Positions 49,201 through 52,859 of a DNA stretch of 64,000 bases are shown here, one piece after another. Each line of letters starts with the position of its first letter. Position 1 is the stretch's first letter. This DNA comes from Loripinus fragilis (taxonomy: Eukaryota > Mollusca > Bivalvia > Lucinida > Lucinidae). The notes beneath the pieces were generated by a model. The model was given only the letters and a program-made list of their open reading frames with translations, did no database searches and was not told the origin of the DNA. The position numbers and the translations under genes were made by a program. The stretch lies in contig CAXHUL010000231.1 of assembly GCA_964019695.1 (NCBI GenBank), forward strand, positions 1 to 64,000, read 5' to 3'.

Positions 49201-51750
49201 CTCCAAGGTTCCTGTGGATACCAGCACAGCGTATACAAAGGAATATTCCAAGGTTCCATGATGCCCATCTTGGTCCTACAATATACAACAAGGCAAATTC
49301 ATTGCATTTTTATCCCCAGACGAAGGGTTATTTTAGAGACTAGAGTAAATCATAAAATATAAATCTTGTTTCTCCTACCCCTCAGTCCACCTCAGGTCAT
49401 AACTAAAGATTTTTAAAGTTTTTCCCATTATACACTATGGAAACTCTTGATCTCTGGGGCAGGGCCAGCTTGGACCCCAGGACAGGGGCTTGATTGGCAG
49501 GATTTATGTAGGAGACCACTAGAGATTGCTACATACTAAACATATAAGCAATCATGGGCTTCATAGTTAAAGAGAATAAGATTTTTTTTAACTTTTCCAA
49601 TTATAATTATAAGCCTATGGGGCTTGGCAGGCCAGTTTGGACCCCAGGGACTTTATGTAGGGGACCACTAGACATTGCTACATACTACATATATAAGCTG
49701 TAGGCCTCATGGTTTCAGAGAAGATTTTTTAGGGGCTTGGCAGGATTTATGTAGGGAATTACTAGAAATTGATACCAGGCCGCTTAGTGCAGTCCGTAAC
49801 GCGCCTGACTGCAGATCCGGGGGCATGATTTCGATCCCGGCCCGGTCCCATACTTTCATAGAGATTGATCATGAAATGATTTCTACGGCCATTCTCCTAC
49901 CTTCCGCTGATTCAAGAAAGGTTGTTGTCAGATACAAGCGAAAGTATGTGCACAAAGTACTGGTTGACTGCTTAGTCAAGCTTGCCCAGTAAAAGAGTGT
50001 GGTCAGGTGAACTGACCATCCCAACATGACCATAGCTGTTGACTGGGACGTAAAGAACCAAACTAAACAAACAAAACTAGAAATTGCTACATACCAAATA
50101 TGTAAGCTATGGGCTCCATGGTTTCAGACAATATTTTTTAAAAAAAAAATCCAAATTTATAAATCTATGGCCAGTATGGGAGCTATGTGTTGCCATGTCA
50201 CTTATGTCAGCCAGAGATCAAGTCCAATCAGCCCAAAAACTATATGCAGCCTTTACCCCTGCCTGATGGTGCTTTACATGAAATTTGATCAAAATTGGCC
50301 AACTGGACAAGCTACGACTAAGGATGCCGACCATTACCATGCTAATTTCAGCTCAGGTGAGCTAAAAATGTTACCTTTGACTTTGTACGTATCAAATGAT
50401 CATTGCAATCTGTAAAAGTAAATTGTTATTGTTTCTTCTTGTTGTCTTCCATACCACTTCCATATTTCATGATTTGCACTTGCCAGGGGGTGCTGACCTG
50501 TCGCTTCTGTGATACATTTGGATGTGGAATTGATGGGACAAATGAATTAAATATAAGGCCGTAAATATAACAAGAATTTCAAGAATAGAAAATTTTATAT
50601 CACAGTGTCTTATTTTTTCCTCTTTTTTACCGCTTCCGGTTTTGACGGGACAAATTTCGGGCAATTACAAAGCCAATAATGGACATTTTCTTGCAAATTT
50701 GAGATGTTAATTGGCTTGAGGCCACAAAGGGAATGCTTGTGTACAGGTAAAGCCAAAAACATATCGCGATACGATATTTATTTAGAGTGAATCACGGCTT
50801 ACCGGTAAATCCAATAACCCCTATGGAGTACAGCCCCATATATATACAAAAGATGCCCGTTTGTTCTGCAACCATAGTTCTTACACTAAGAACAGAATTC
50901 AACCAGAAAGTTGCCATTCTCTGCGCTTTTCTGTCGGTCCGTAGAAATACCGAAAACCACACATTTACCGAAAACCACTTAGAAAATCAAGTTTATAGGG
51001 GAATTATGCCCTCCTAGTATTTGTTTTTTAGTAATTTATGTTTATATACATATTATTTATGATATTTTGTTACAGAGTATATGGTGAGGCCACGCAATCA
51101 TGGATTTATAGACTTATAACATATAGCGGTTTTCGGTAATTGATTTTTGATTTTCGGCCTGCCGCTGTACGTTTTAAAGCATTTAATTAGGTATAAGATG
51201 GTTTCAAACTTGATTTATTTTATCCTTCTTGTTCAACATACTGCTATAAACATCTTTATTGTCAAAAACAAACATTTCAAGAACATAGTAACTTATTATA
51301 TCAGCTATCCGGATTGGTTTTCGGCGATTGCTTTTGGTTTTCGGTAGACGCTATACATTTTAAACGATCAAAATCGGTATAAGATGGCTTCATTTTTTAT
51401 TTTTTCTATCCATCCTATTAAATATACTTATATATAAACATAAACTACTAAAAAACAAATACAAGGAGGGTATAATTATCCTATAAATATGATTTTCTAA
51501 GTGGTTTTCGGTGTTTTTCGGTAAATGAGTGCTTTTCGGTAATTCTACGGACCCCTTTTCTGTAGACAAACAACAGTTCAAGAGTTGTTATTTTCAATTT
51601 GATGTGGGTGGTTCTTCATACAATCAGTTTACCTTTAGCATCACAATCTACACAGTATTTATTATCATCGTCTTTTAGCAAGTTTGATAAGACAGCCTGG
51701 AATTTTTCTTGCTGGGCCTTTTGTTTTTCTCTTTCTGTTCTAGAGGACAT
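9166..51750 (-). CDS. SMAP: SMAP1/2-type ArfGAP (stromal membrane-associated protein), 12 exons, 468 aa
   Basis: Joined coding exons, transcript order: 51633-51750, 49142-49275, 47809-47894, 45538-45628, 39439-39510, 37842-37980, 31008-31117, 29367-29514, 24430-24483, 18957-19069, 16072-16272, 9166-9306. They sum to 1407 nt, stop included, with every junction GT-AG and in phase. The ArfGAP zinc finger is C33-x2-C36-x16-C53-x2-C56, with the family's arginine finger expected at R61 in HRNLG. Residues 85-143 match the rest of the ArfGAP fold (YEANLP, RRPQTD, FIRAKYE). LIGLD at 210-214 is a clathrin box like LLGLD of vertebrate SMAPs. KDSILALYG is at 280-288; the tail is Met/Gln/Gly rich and ends in LWQ where vertebrate SMAPs end in LWK. 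By family, it should stimulate GTP hydrolysis on Arf6/Arf1 during clathrin-dependent endocytosis or trans-Golgi/endosome traffic. The length is close to human SMAP1. One gene is present, so the SMAP1 versus SMAP2 label cannot be assigned. No polyadenylation signal was identified with confidence. Confidence 0.95.
9370..11082 (+). mobile_element. Element F: three units of about 470 bp with GGTCAAGGTCAA, 3' hairpin
   Basis: It starts with a GGACCTGATGGTCCTGAAGCGCTCACCTGA segment. Three diverged units follow, each with TTGACCTTGAC..TAAGTAGGTCAAGGTCAA and CCATATATGGGCGTGG. The 3' end has GACGGACGGACGGAC, then the hairpin GCTCACC...GGTGAGC (11051-11081) and TAAAAA. A diverged copy is at 13790-14560. 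Confidence 0.75.
11217..12847. mobile_element. Insertion with 129-bp internal tandem repeat
   Basis: It begins AAGTCGGAGGGATATAG and GTCCGTCCACACTTTT and ends ATAACCCTTCGTCGGGGATAT. It fills the second gap of the split MITE-A. Inside are four units of 129 bp (next entry). No convincing protein was seen. Confidence 0.6.
12172..12660. repeat. Tandem repeat, 129-bp unit, about 4 copies
   Basis: GCATATCAAATTAAA recurs at 12172, 12301, 12430 and 12558. Each unit has GACACACCCTTGACCC and GGGGTCAAAAGGTCA. The period is a multiple of three, which leaves a spurious open frame. Confidence 0.9.
12987..13194. mobile_element. MITE-A copy
   Basis: Full palindrome with both ACAGTAAAACCTGT-type ends. Confidence 0.85.
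13213..13763. mobile_element. MITE-B (CATGGGTGAAAGTT ends) split by SINE-2
   Basis: The ends are CATGGGTGAAAGTT and AACTTTCACCCATG. The core is GAGGCTGACTTTC..GAAAGTCAGCCTC. A SINE-2 interrupts it at 13434-13729. Other copies: 16301-16545, 31142-31386, 36245-36485. Confidence 0.85.
13434..13729 (-). mobile_element. SINE-2, full copy
   Basis: The tRNA-like head is on the right (GCGCAGTCGGTAACG on the minus strand) with the body GACCGTAGAAATCATTTCATG and tail GCTTTACGTCCCAAGTC. AATTCAG flanks both sides. Other SINE-2: 22037-22245, 27585-27690, 35124-35225 (fragments), 48398-48669, 49772-50075. Confidence 0.82.
13790..14560 (+). mobile_element. Diverged copy of element F, with SINE-1 inside
   Basis: It carries AAGGTCCTGAAG at the start, CATACCAAG...TTGGCCCATTATTTCCGGAG and GTCATGTGAC, as in the element at 9370. 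A SINE-1 sits at 14057-14266. Confidence 0.6.
14057..14266 (-). mobile_element. SINE-1 copy
   Basis: TTTGATTCTTTACTTCCCAG to GAGCCACTGCCC, flanked by TATATCAA on both sides. Confidence 0.8.
14805..15205. repeat. Tandem repeat, about 40-bp unit
   Basis: GTTGGAA(T/C)TTCATGTTAGATA(G)GGAAATCTCAA recurs about nine times with variation, in SMAP intron 11. Confidence 0.85.
15372..15581. mobile_element. MITE-A copy
   Basis: Full palindrome with GACAGTAAAACCTGT and CATGTTTTACTGT ends. Confidence 0.85.
15582..16071. other. Intron sequence, nothing recognised
   Basis: No repeat or gene was recognised between the MITE-A copy and exon 11. Confidence 0.4.
16072..16272 (-). CDS. SMAP: SMAP exon 11 (Met/Gly/Gln-rich)
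   Basis: The acceptor is CCTCAG|ATGT. It encodes 67 residues (356-422) in short repeats of M-G-M and Q-Q ([38 protein letters not shown]). The donor is CAG|GTAAGA. The exon is 201 nt, so skipping it would keep frame. A MITE starts 28 bp upstream of its acceptor. Confidence 0.93.
16301..16545. mobile_element. MITE-B copy, 28 bp upstream of SMAP exon 11
   Basis: Full copy, CATGGGTGAAAGTT to AACTTTCACCCATG, with the core GAGGCTGACTTTCC..GGAAAGTCAGCCTC type. Confidence 0.85.
16665..16908. mobile_element. MITE 'TTAACCC..AAGCGCC' copy
   Basis: TTAACCCTTAAAGCGCCAAG to GGCGCTTTAAGGGTTTA, with core GAACAGACTGCTCC..GGAGCAGTCTGATC. Confidence 0.85.
17035..17645. repeat. Tandem repeat of about 200 bp, three units
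   Basis: CATAGCTGTCATTTTGT and CTCCTTCATGCATA followed by TCTACATTGTATAGG recur at about 17055, 17235 and 17410. Related single units lie at 27110-27360 and 32205-32345. Confidence 0.75.
17711..17854. mobile_element. MITE 'AAGGTTATAAAAC', truncated
   Basis: The left arm and the core GCCAACAATTGTTGGC are present; the right arm is cut at the start of the hAT-like end. Confidence 0.75.
17854..17998. mobile_element. hAT-like transposon end
   Basis: TAGGGCTGTAACGATACATCGATAG followed by iterated ATCGATAGT/CTATCG motifs, as in the widespread CAGGGCTGTAACGATA-type hAT termini. No transposase was seen. Confidence 0.55.
17999..18956. other. Intron 10 remainder, nothing recognised
   Basis: AT-rich; no repeat or exon could be supported. 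Confidence 0.4.
18957..19069 (-). CDS. SMAP: SMAP exon 10 (Gln-rich)
   Basis: The acceptor is TTTCAG|GTGGC. It encodes residues 318-355: [17 protein letters not shown], a run of seven CAA-encoded glutamines (336-342), then [13 protein letters not shown]. The donor is CAG|GTATGT. Confidence 0.92.
19480..20625. repeat. Minisatellite, 33-bp unit, about 30 copies
   Basis: The unit is close to CATAACCATATTGTATATGA then GCCTATATACAGA. It is interrupted by SINE-1 at 19687-19874 and decays towards 20625 into GGTCTAATCATAAACATATAAC variants. A period of three codons-times-eleven leaves open frames on both strands; these are not genes. SMAP intron 9 side (upstream of exon 10). Confidence 0.92.
19687..19874 (-). 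mobile_element. SINE-1 inside the 33-bp minisatellite
   Basis: GATTCGATTCTTTATATCCC to CACTGTGCTCC, with the minisatellite resuming on both sides. Confidence 0.82.
20626..21459. other. Intron sequence with a GATCTGG palindromic MITE remnant
   Basis: Near 21045-21190, GATTCATCTGGGTCTACACTG and TTAGACCCAGAAC...GGCCTGATCTGGATTCAAA are MITE remnants. The rest was not recognised. Confidence 0.4.
21462..21668 (-). mobile_element. SINE-1 copy
   Basis: TTTGTGTTGAAGCTTTATGTC through TTGAACCAGTACTTAGCAG to ACTGAGCCACTGCGCTC. Confidence 0.75.
21700..21935. mobile_element. MITE-C (GAGATTTCCAACAATGTGG family)
   Basis: GAGCCGTGACATGTGATTTCTAACAATGTGG to GTTGTTGGAAATCTCATGC, with GCAAAGGCTC..GAGGCTTTGC inside. 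Other copies: 31425-31654, 38818-39048, 47445-47682. Confidence 0.8.
22037..22245 (-). mobile_element. SINE-2, head missing
   Basis: GTTACTTAACGTCCCAAGTC to GACCGTAGAAATGATTTCAT; the tRNA-like head is absent. Confidence 0.75.
22246..24082. other. Intron 9 remainder, nothing firm
   Basis: A short palindrome AAAATATTATGGAAAAGGGAGC..GCTCCATTTTCCATAATATT lies at about 22736-22802. Otherwise AT-rich with no supported exon. Confidence 0.4.
24083..24262. mobile_element. MITE 'TTAACCC' copy
   Basis: TTAACCCTAAAAGCACCACC to GGCCCTTTAAGGGTTA, with GCAGCAGACGACAATTTC and its complement inside. Confidence 0.75.
24430..24483 (-). CDS. SMAP: SMAP exon 9 (54 nt microexon-like)
   Basis: The acceptor is TTTGTAG|GGG and the donor CAAG|GTATTA. 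It encodes [18 protein letters not shown] (residues 300-317 with the split Gly). It is phase 1 at both ends, so skipping would keep frame. Its reading was deduced from phase and splice sites; the residue composition fits the flanking exons. Confidence 0.82.
24484..25246. other. Intron 8 sequence, short inverted repeats only
   Basis: Near 24585-24680 CCCAATCTCCAAAAAAA faces TTTTTTTGAAGATTGGG. CCGGGTCCC (25169) faces GGGACCCTG (25231). No exon was seen. Confidence 0.4.
25247..27112 (+). mobile_element. Element E copy 2: nine tandem units with GGTCACAGTGACC
   Basis: Same family as 4168-5293, with left end ATGTCAC..GTGACGAATGCCCCCAAAGGAA and right-end hairpin TGCCTCCCAAAGTTCCTTTGGGGGCAT (27080-27106). 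It holds seven perfect GGTCACAGTGACC (near 25500, 25785, 26065, 26180, 26320, 26475, 26615) and two near-matches. An unrelated palindromic stretch of about 310 bp (about 26747-27058) is inserted before the 3' hairpin. SMAP intron 8. Confidence 0.82.
27113..27580 (+). mobile_element. Third element type ending in GACGGACGG plus hairpin
   Basis: It begins with one unit of the 17035 repeat family. It ends GACGGACAGACGGACG and then the hairpin ATACCCACCACAAAC-AAA-GTTTGCGGGGGGTAT (27545-27577). Confidence 0.6.
27585..27690 (-). mobile_element. SINE-2 head fragment
   Basis: TTTCATGATCAATCTCC, GTATGGGACCGGG, GTCTGCAGTCAGACTC and TGCGCTACGGGGCCC match the tRNA-like head and adjacent body of SINE-2. 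Confidence 0.75.
28029..28237. mobile_element. MITE-A copy
   Basis: ACAGTAAATCCTGTGTAAAA to ACAGGTTTTACTAC, with the TTGCAGAATGCTCC core. Confidence 0.82.
28239..28394. mobile_element. Near-perfect palindromic MITE with ATCGATGTGTAAACTCC arms
   Basis: GGAATGAAATTTTATTTTTT and ATCGATGTGTAAACTCCG face CGGAGTTTACACATTGAT and AAATTTCATTCC. The centre is AAAGCCCGAAGGGCTTT. Confidence 0.8.
28395..29366. other. Intron 8 sequence upstream of element array, nothing recognised
   Basis: AT-rich, no exon supported; one short MITE-like piece near 29095-29165 (CATCTGGGCCTTCACTGTTTGC). Confidence 0.4.
29367..29514 (-). CDS. SMAP: SMAP exon 8 (KDSILALYG segment)
   Basis: The acceptor is TTCCACAG|AATC. It encodes residues 251-299 plus 1 nt: [15 protein letters not shown], a Ser/Thr-rich stretch, then [14 protein letters not shown]. 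The last is a conserved SMAP-family motif. The donor is CCAG|GTGAGT. Confidence 0.94.
30013..30175. repeat. Tandem repeat, 42-bp unit, about 3.9 copies
   Basis: ATCATACCACAGTATAATGA then TCTTGACCCTCTAGAGGGGGAA, nearly identical in each copy (starts 30014, 30056, 30098, 30140). In SMAP intron 7. The near-identity suggests recent expansion. Confidence 0.95.
30576..30686 (-). pseudogene. Duplicate of SMAP exon 7, copy A (premature stop, 1-nt insertion)
   Basis: A 111-nt copy. It reads D-V-H-S-S-P-stop and has one extra base (GGTTTGTGG on the plus strand where the others have GGTTGTGG). Splice sites are preserved. A 31-bp gap separates it from copy B. Confidence 0.9.
30718..30827 (-). pseudogene. 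Duplicate of SMAP exon 7, copy B (premature stop)
   Basis: A 110-nt copy with the same splice signals; its acceptor is TAGTTAG. It reads D-V-P-S-Y-P-stop in the exon 6 frame. A 31-bp gap separates it from copy C. Confidence 0.9.
30859..30968 (-). pseudogene. Duplicate of SMAP exon 7, copy C (premature stop)
   Basis: Near-identical to exon 7, with acceptor CTAGTCAG and donor CAG|GTAAGG preserved. In the exon 6 frame it reads D-V-P-S-S-P-stop (CCA TAG). It is 110 nt and separated from exon 7 by 39 bp. If used in place of exon 7 it would truncate the protein just after the clathrin box. Confidence 0.9.
31008..31117 (-). CDS. SMAP: SMAP exon 7 (functional copy of a four-copy exon array)
   Basis: The acceptor is ATCTGCAG|ATGT. 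It completes D214 of the clathrin box and encodes residues 215-250, starting [10 protein letters not shown] and including [10 protein letters not shown]. The donor is CAG|GTAAGG. It is 110 nt. It is the only one of four tandem copies with CCA CAG where the others read CCA TAG, so it is the only one that yields full-length protein. Confidence 0.93.
31142..31386. mobile_element. MITE-B copy, 25 bp upstream of SMAP exon 7
   Basis: ATAGGTGAAAGTTAAAATTTTCC to GAAAACTTTCACCCATG. Confidence 0.82.
31425..31654. mobile_element. MITE-C copy
   Basis: TGAGCCGCATGAGATTTTCA to TTGTTGGAAATCACATGTC. Confidence 0.82.
31655..33764. other. Intron 6 sequence with a GGGGATAAC transposon end
   Basis: The stretch at 31770-31985 is another palindromic MITE (CTGATCAGACGC..GCGTCTGATC at about 31902-31930, and ATTTATGCC/GGCTTATATGGGTTAA). 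At 32484-32560 GGGGATAACTATATTCAAAA and GGGGCGGTATATCGTTGG match the element ends at 39635 and 44212. No exon was supported. Confidence 0.45.
33779..33952 (-). mobile_element. SINE-1 with 14-bp target duplication
   Basis: Flanked by CATACTGTTTGCTT at 33765-33778 and 33953-33966; it landed in a MITE whose GATCAGACTGC core is at about 33744. Confidence 0.88.
34075..34270. mobile_element. MITE 'GCAGCAGACGACAA' copy
   Basis: CCCATAAAGGGCCACAAATC with GCAGCAGACGACAATTTC, core GAGAATCGTCTGC-GCAGACAATTCTC, ending TTTGTCATCTGCTGCAG. Confidence 0.75.
34450..34790. mobile_element. MITE relatives of the 2884 family
   Basis: GGATTCAGATCAGGCCCGAC, GTCAGACCTGATCAGGATCC and TGGTATTCCTGAAAGAATTTTTC recur as in 2884-3038. 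Confidence 0.6.
34913..35120. mobile_element. MITE-A copy
   Basis: Full palindrome, ACAGTAAAACCTGT to ACAGGTTCTACTGT, followed directly by a SINE-2 fragment at 35124-35225. Confidence 0.85.
35226..35729. other. Intron 6 sequence, nothing recognised
   Basis: A 102-codon open frame on the plus strand starts at 35411, but it has no recognisable domain and was not called a gene. Confidence 0.4.
35733..36170. mobile_element. Palindromic element with GGTTATCGC motifs
   Basis: GATTATCTCATGGCATTTTGG then TTATCGCCC face GGGCGATAACC and CCATGGCTATAATC (35740-35880), with AGCTTTAGCT near the centre. A second set TTATCGCATATGC, GGGTTATCGCGACA and ATATGTGATAAT closes at about 36165. Confidence 0.65.
36245..36485. 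mobile_element. MITE-B copy
   Basis: CATGGGTGAAAGTTC to GAAAACTTTCGCCCATTG. Confidence 0.85.
36625..36870. mobile_element. MITE 'ACTTTGGCAAACAGT' copy
   Basis: GGTACTTTGGCAAACAGTGA, palindrome GATGAAATGCAGCAT-ATGCTGCATTTCATC, TGTTTGCTTA, ACCCCTTAAAGTACA. Confidence 0.8.
37176..37305. repeat. (GAT)n microsatellite with a (GAC)n insert
   Basis: GAT repeats run from 37176 to about 37262, then GAC units to about 37290, then GAT to 37305. In SMAP intron 6. The antisense poly-serine frame is an artefact. Confidence 0.97.
37593..37794. mobile_element. MITE-A copy, 47 bp from the exon 6 donor
   Basis: TATAGTAAAACCTGTCTTAA to AGACTGGGTTTTACTGT, with the GCAGAATGCTCC core. Confidence 0.82.
37842..37980 (-). 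CDS. SMAP: SMAP exon 6 (linker, first part of clathrin box)
   Basis: The acceptor is TCTTCAG|ATGTC. It encodes residues 168-213, a Ser/Thr/Pro/Lys linker that ends ADLIGL. The donor is TTAG|GTAAGG in phase 1, so the Asp of the clathrin box LIGLD is made only when exon 7 is joined. A palindromic MITE ends 47 bp inside the following intron. Confidence 0.92.
38008..38214. mobile_element. MITE 'GCAGCAGACGACAA' copy
   Basis: TTAACCATCATGACTGCAGC to GGTGGCGCTTTATGAGTTAA; core GAGAATCGTCTGC-GCAGACGATTTTC. Confidence 0.8.
38340..38542 (-). mobile_element. SINE-1 with 13-bp target duplication
   Basis: Flanked by ACACTCAGATGGT (38327-38339) and ACACTCAGCTGGT (38543-38555). It sits inside a GTCATCTGCTG...CAGCAGACGAC MITE (38240-38615). 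Confidence 0.86.
38818..39048. mobile_element. MITE-C copy
   Basis: GAGCCGTTGCATGAGATTTCC to TTGTTGGAAATCACATGTC. Confidence 0.85.
39439..39510 (-). CDS. SMAP: SMAP exon 5 (basic linker)
   Basis: The acceptor is TTACAG|CTGTTAG. It encodes 24 residues (144-167), [20 protein letters not shown] then ISSS. The donor is TCA|GTAAGT. The exon is 72 nt, so skipping it would keep frame. Confidence 0.9.
39634..39910. mobile_element. Element with GGGGATAACTGTATTC ends
   Basis: GGGGATAACTGTATTCAAAT and GGGGAGGTATATACGG face TATACCTCCCCAAATG and GAATATTGTTATCCCC (ends 39779). A further CAGTATATCGCAGGATATACTG lies at about 39879-39900. Related ends at 32484 and 44150-44212. Confidence 0.7.
40162..40363. 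mobile_element. MITE-A copy
   Basis: ACAGTAAAACCTGTGTAAAA to ACAGGTTTTACTGT, in SMAP intron 4. Confidence 0.85.
40732..40940. mobile_element. MITE-A copy
   Basis: ACAGTAAAACCTGTCTAAAG to ACAGGTTTTACTGT. Confidence 0.85.
40941..43489. other. Intron 4 interior, mostly unrecognised
   Basis: A palindrome GTAAGATCATTTCAAATTG..ATATGAAATGATTGTGAGTG is centred near 41492. The rest is AT-rich without a supported exon or element. Confidence 0.4.
43490..43708. mobile_element. Palindromic MITE with TTGTGGGTACTCAAAAG arms
   Basis: TATTTCTCAACAAAAACATATGTTGTGG and GGGTACTCAAAAGAA face TTCCTTTTGAGTACCC and ACAACATAAA..TTGAGAAATA. Fragments of the family lie at 32648-32690. Confidence 0.75.
43769..44004. 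mobile_element. MITE 'TTAACCC..AAGTGCC' copy
   Basis: TTAACCCTTAAAGTGCCAAG to TTGGCGCATTAAGGGTTAA. Confidence 0.85.
44845..45010. mobile_element. MITE of the 2884 family
   Basis: Core GATCAGGCCCGACA-TTT-TGTCGGGCCTGATC (44880-44910), a second GGGCCTGATCTGGATCC, ending AATCAGCAGACGAC. Confidence 0.78.
45538..45628 (-). CDS. SMAP: SMAP exon 4 (end of ArfGAP domain)
   Basis: The acceptor is TTACAG|AGCC. It encodes [20 protein letters not shown] then [10 protein letters not shown], residues 114-143. FIRAKYE and the following basic helix close the ArfGAP fold. The donor is GAG|GTGAGG. Confidence 0.94.
45855..46036. mobile_element. MITE-A copy, right end missing
   Basis: ACAGTAAAACCTGTGTAAAA through the GCAGAATGCTCC core; the right ACAGGTTTTACTGT end is absent where the retroelement tail begins. 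Confidence 0.8.
46041..46650 (+). mobile_element. 3' tail of the 60.6-kb reverse transcriptase element, split by SINE-1
   Basis: CAGTTCCGACTTAAAGACC, GATGAGATGGTAGGGGC, TTGCTCCGGTATTCAG and GTATCCTGGGTCAGGTGTGG match 61541-62090. It is dead-on-arrival sequence without the coding region, in SMAP intron 3. Confidence 0.85.
46384..46584 (-). mobile_element. SINE-1 inserted in the retroelement tail
   Basis: The target duplication TCAGGTGTGGT is at 46373-46383 and 46585-46595. The empty-site order is visible at 62036. Confidence 0.92.
46690..47440. repeat. Diverged tandem repeat, about 140-180 bp unit
   Basis: ATATGAAATTTGGAAGAAATCGG, GATAAATGACTAAG and ACAAAACCCATATTCAACC recur about five times. 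It ends with GACTGACGGACAAG, like the 3' ends of elements E and F. Confidence 0.7.
47445..47682. mobile_element. MITE-C copy
   Basis: TGAGCCGCCACATGAGATTT to TTGTTGGAAATCTCATGTCG. Confidence 0.85.
47809..47894 (-). CDS. SMAP: SMAP exon 3
   Basis: The acceptor is TTTCAG|ATGG. It encodes [20 protein letters not shown] and then NYRRPQTD, residues 85-112 plus 2 nt, matching the ArfGAP MGN..A...YEANLP segment. The donor is CTC|GTATCC, which completes Ser113 across the intron. Confidence 0.94.
48398..48669 (-). mobile_element. SINE-2, full copy
   Basis: GGTTCTTTACGCCTCAGTC to TGCGCTACAGGGCCTGG; the head on the minus strand has GTAGCGCAGTCGGTAGGG and GTTCGATCCCAGC. GGGAACA flanks both sides. Confidence 0.82.
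49142..49275 (-). CDS. SMAP: SMAP exon 2 (zinc finger second half, arginine finger)
   Basis: The acceptor is TTGTAG|GACC. It encodes residues 40-84: [11 protein letters not shown]53 and C56 of the zinc finger, [17 protein letters not shown] and WTAEQVA. The donor is GCG|GTAAGT. This is the most conserved stretch of the ArfGAP domain. Confidence 0.97.
49335..50370. repeat. Tandem repeat element in SMAP intron 1, interrupted by SINE-2
   Basis: GGACCACTAGA(G/C)ATTGCTACATAC, TATATAAGC and TGGGGCTTGGCAGG recur. It ends AGCTCAGGTGAGCTAAAAATG like the 3' end of element F. Confidence 0.65.
49772..50075 (+). mobile_element. SINE-2, full copy with 11-bp target duplication
   Basis: The head GCCGCTTAGTGCAGTCCGT and GATTTCGATCCCGG come first, then the body ATTGATCATGAAATG and tail GACTGGGACGTAAAGAACC. 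ACTAGAAATTG flanks both sides (49761-49771, 50076-50086). Confidence 0.88.
50936..51552. mobile_element. Foldback-type element with ACCGAAAACCAC iterations
   Basis: The left arm GGTCCGTAGAAATACCGAAA.. and the right arm ..ACCGAAAAGCACTCATT.. are inverted over about 100 bp, including AAACCACTTAGAAAATCA. The middle has two direct copies of a GGTTTTCGG..TAAGATGG block. It ends 80 bp from SMAP exon 1. Confidence 0.8.
51633..51750 (-). CDS. SMAP: SMAP exon 1 (start codon, residues 1-39 plus 1 nt)
   Basis: Starts ATGTCC at 51750 in the context AAAAATG and encodes [10 protein letters not shown] then the helix leading into the first zinc-finger half, KYCVDCDAK. The donor is G|GTAAAC at 51633/51632. 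This is the only ATG that fits the family start; vertebrate SMAPs also begin with a short basic/Gln helix before the CxxC. Confidence 0.95.
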
Positions 51751-51830
51751 TTTTCCAACTGTTTTGTTTGTCCAGTAGTTTTGTCACTCCTCTTGATGAC
51801 AGCAGAACCGCATCACCACCGGAAATAAAA
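51751..51830 (-). promoter_or_regulatory. Probable SMAP 5'-UTR / proximal promoter with an ETS-type motif
   Basis: The sequence upstream of the start codon contains CCGGAA (plus strand 51819-51824), a core binding motif of ETS/GABP factors often found at broad housekeeping promoters. No TATA box is evident. The transcription start cannot be placed from sequence alone. Confidence 0.3.
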
Positions 51831-52859
51831 TATTTTACTACACTTCATTTATTTAGTTATATGAATGATACTCTTACTACTTATTTCGATAAGATAAATA
51901 TATTATTGCAATAAAAATATAAAATATTCCATCTATTTACACAACCTCCAAAATTTTATGGAAACCTTTGACAAACTATATTTTTGTGTATGAATAAATT
52001 ATGAGTTGAGTGATTAGGTTTATAACAAAGGGAAGTAAATCAAATAGACAGAAGTTATCTCGCTTAGATTTAATAGGCCTTGAGCTGGCTATAGACCCCC
52101 CCCCCCCCCCCGGGGGAATTTCGTACACTATGATTTTCTGAAACTACATTATATAAGACACACAAAAAAGATGTTAGCCCTGTGAGAGTGGCAGCGTTAA
52201 CGTGTAACATCACGTTATATACGTTACCCCCGAAATAGCATCAAACGTCCCTGATAATGTCTCAACCATGACATGTTCGCACATATTTGCATGCTTACAC
52301 AGGTTAATGAACTTCTTATAGCACAGTTACATATTTTTAGTATTAATTTTATAAATGTCTTGAGTTATTACCGTTGTTTACGTTACTTTGTGTTTCCCAA
52401 GTTATTTCAGAGTATCAGTATGGTATTTATTGACAATACATGTATTACATCTGTCACAGAATATAGTTGATTGATAAGGCTGCTACTCAAATGATTTAAA
52501 CTTCTTTATTATGGTCGCTCACACTTTTTTTCAGGCCCATGTTACGTATGTTACCCTCAAAATAGCATTAAACATTCAAGTTAATGTCTCTGACAAGCCC
52601 TGTTTATACTTAATCTTATTTGCATGCTGGCACAGGTTTGTGTACTTCTTTTAACTAGATTTACCTTTTTTAGGTATTCATTTAATAAATGCCTTGTACT
52701 TCAACTGCTATTAGTGTTACCAAATGATACATAAGTTATTCCGAATATCTGTATATCAGTTGTTGACTTTCATGTATAAAGTCTGTCAGAGAATATAACA
52801 AATGTATAAGGCTGAAACAAATTTAAATTCCTTTTTAATTTATGGTGACTTAAACTATT

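Noticed and set aside
49773..49850. Possible tRNA gene on the plus strand
   Set aside because: It is the head of SINE-2, bounded by a target duplication with the SINE tail.
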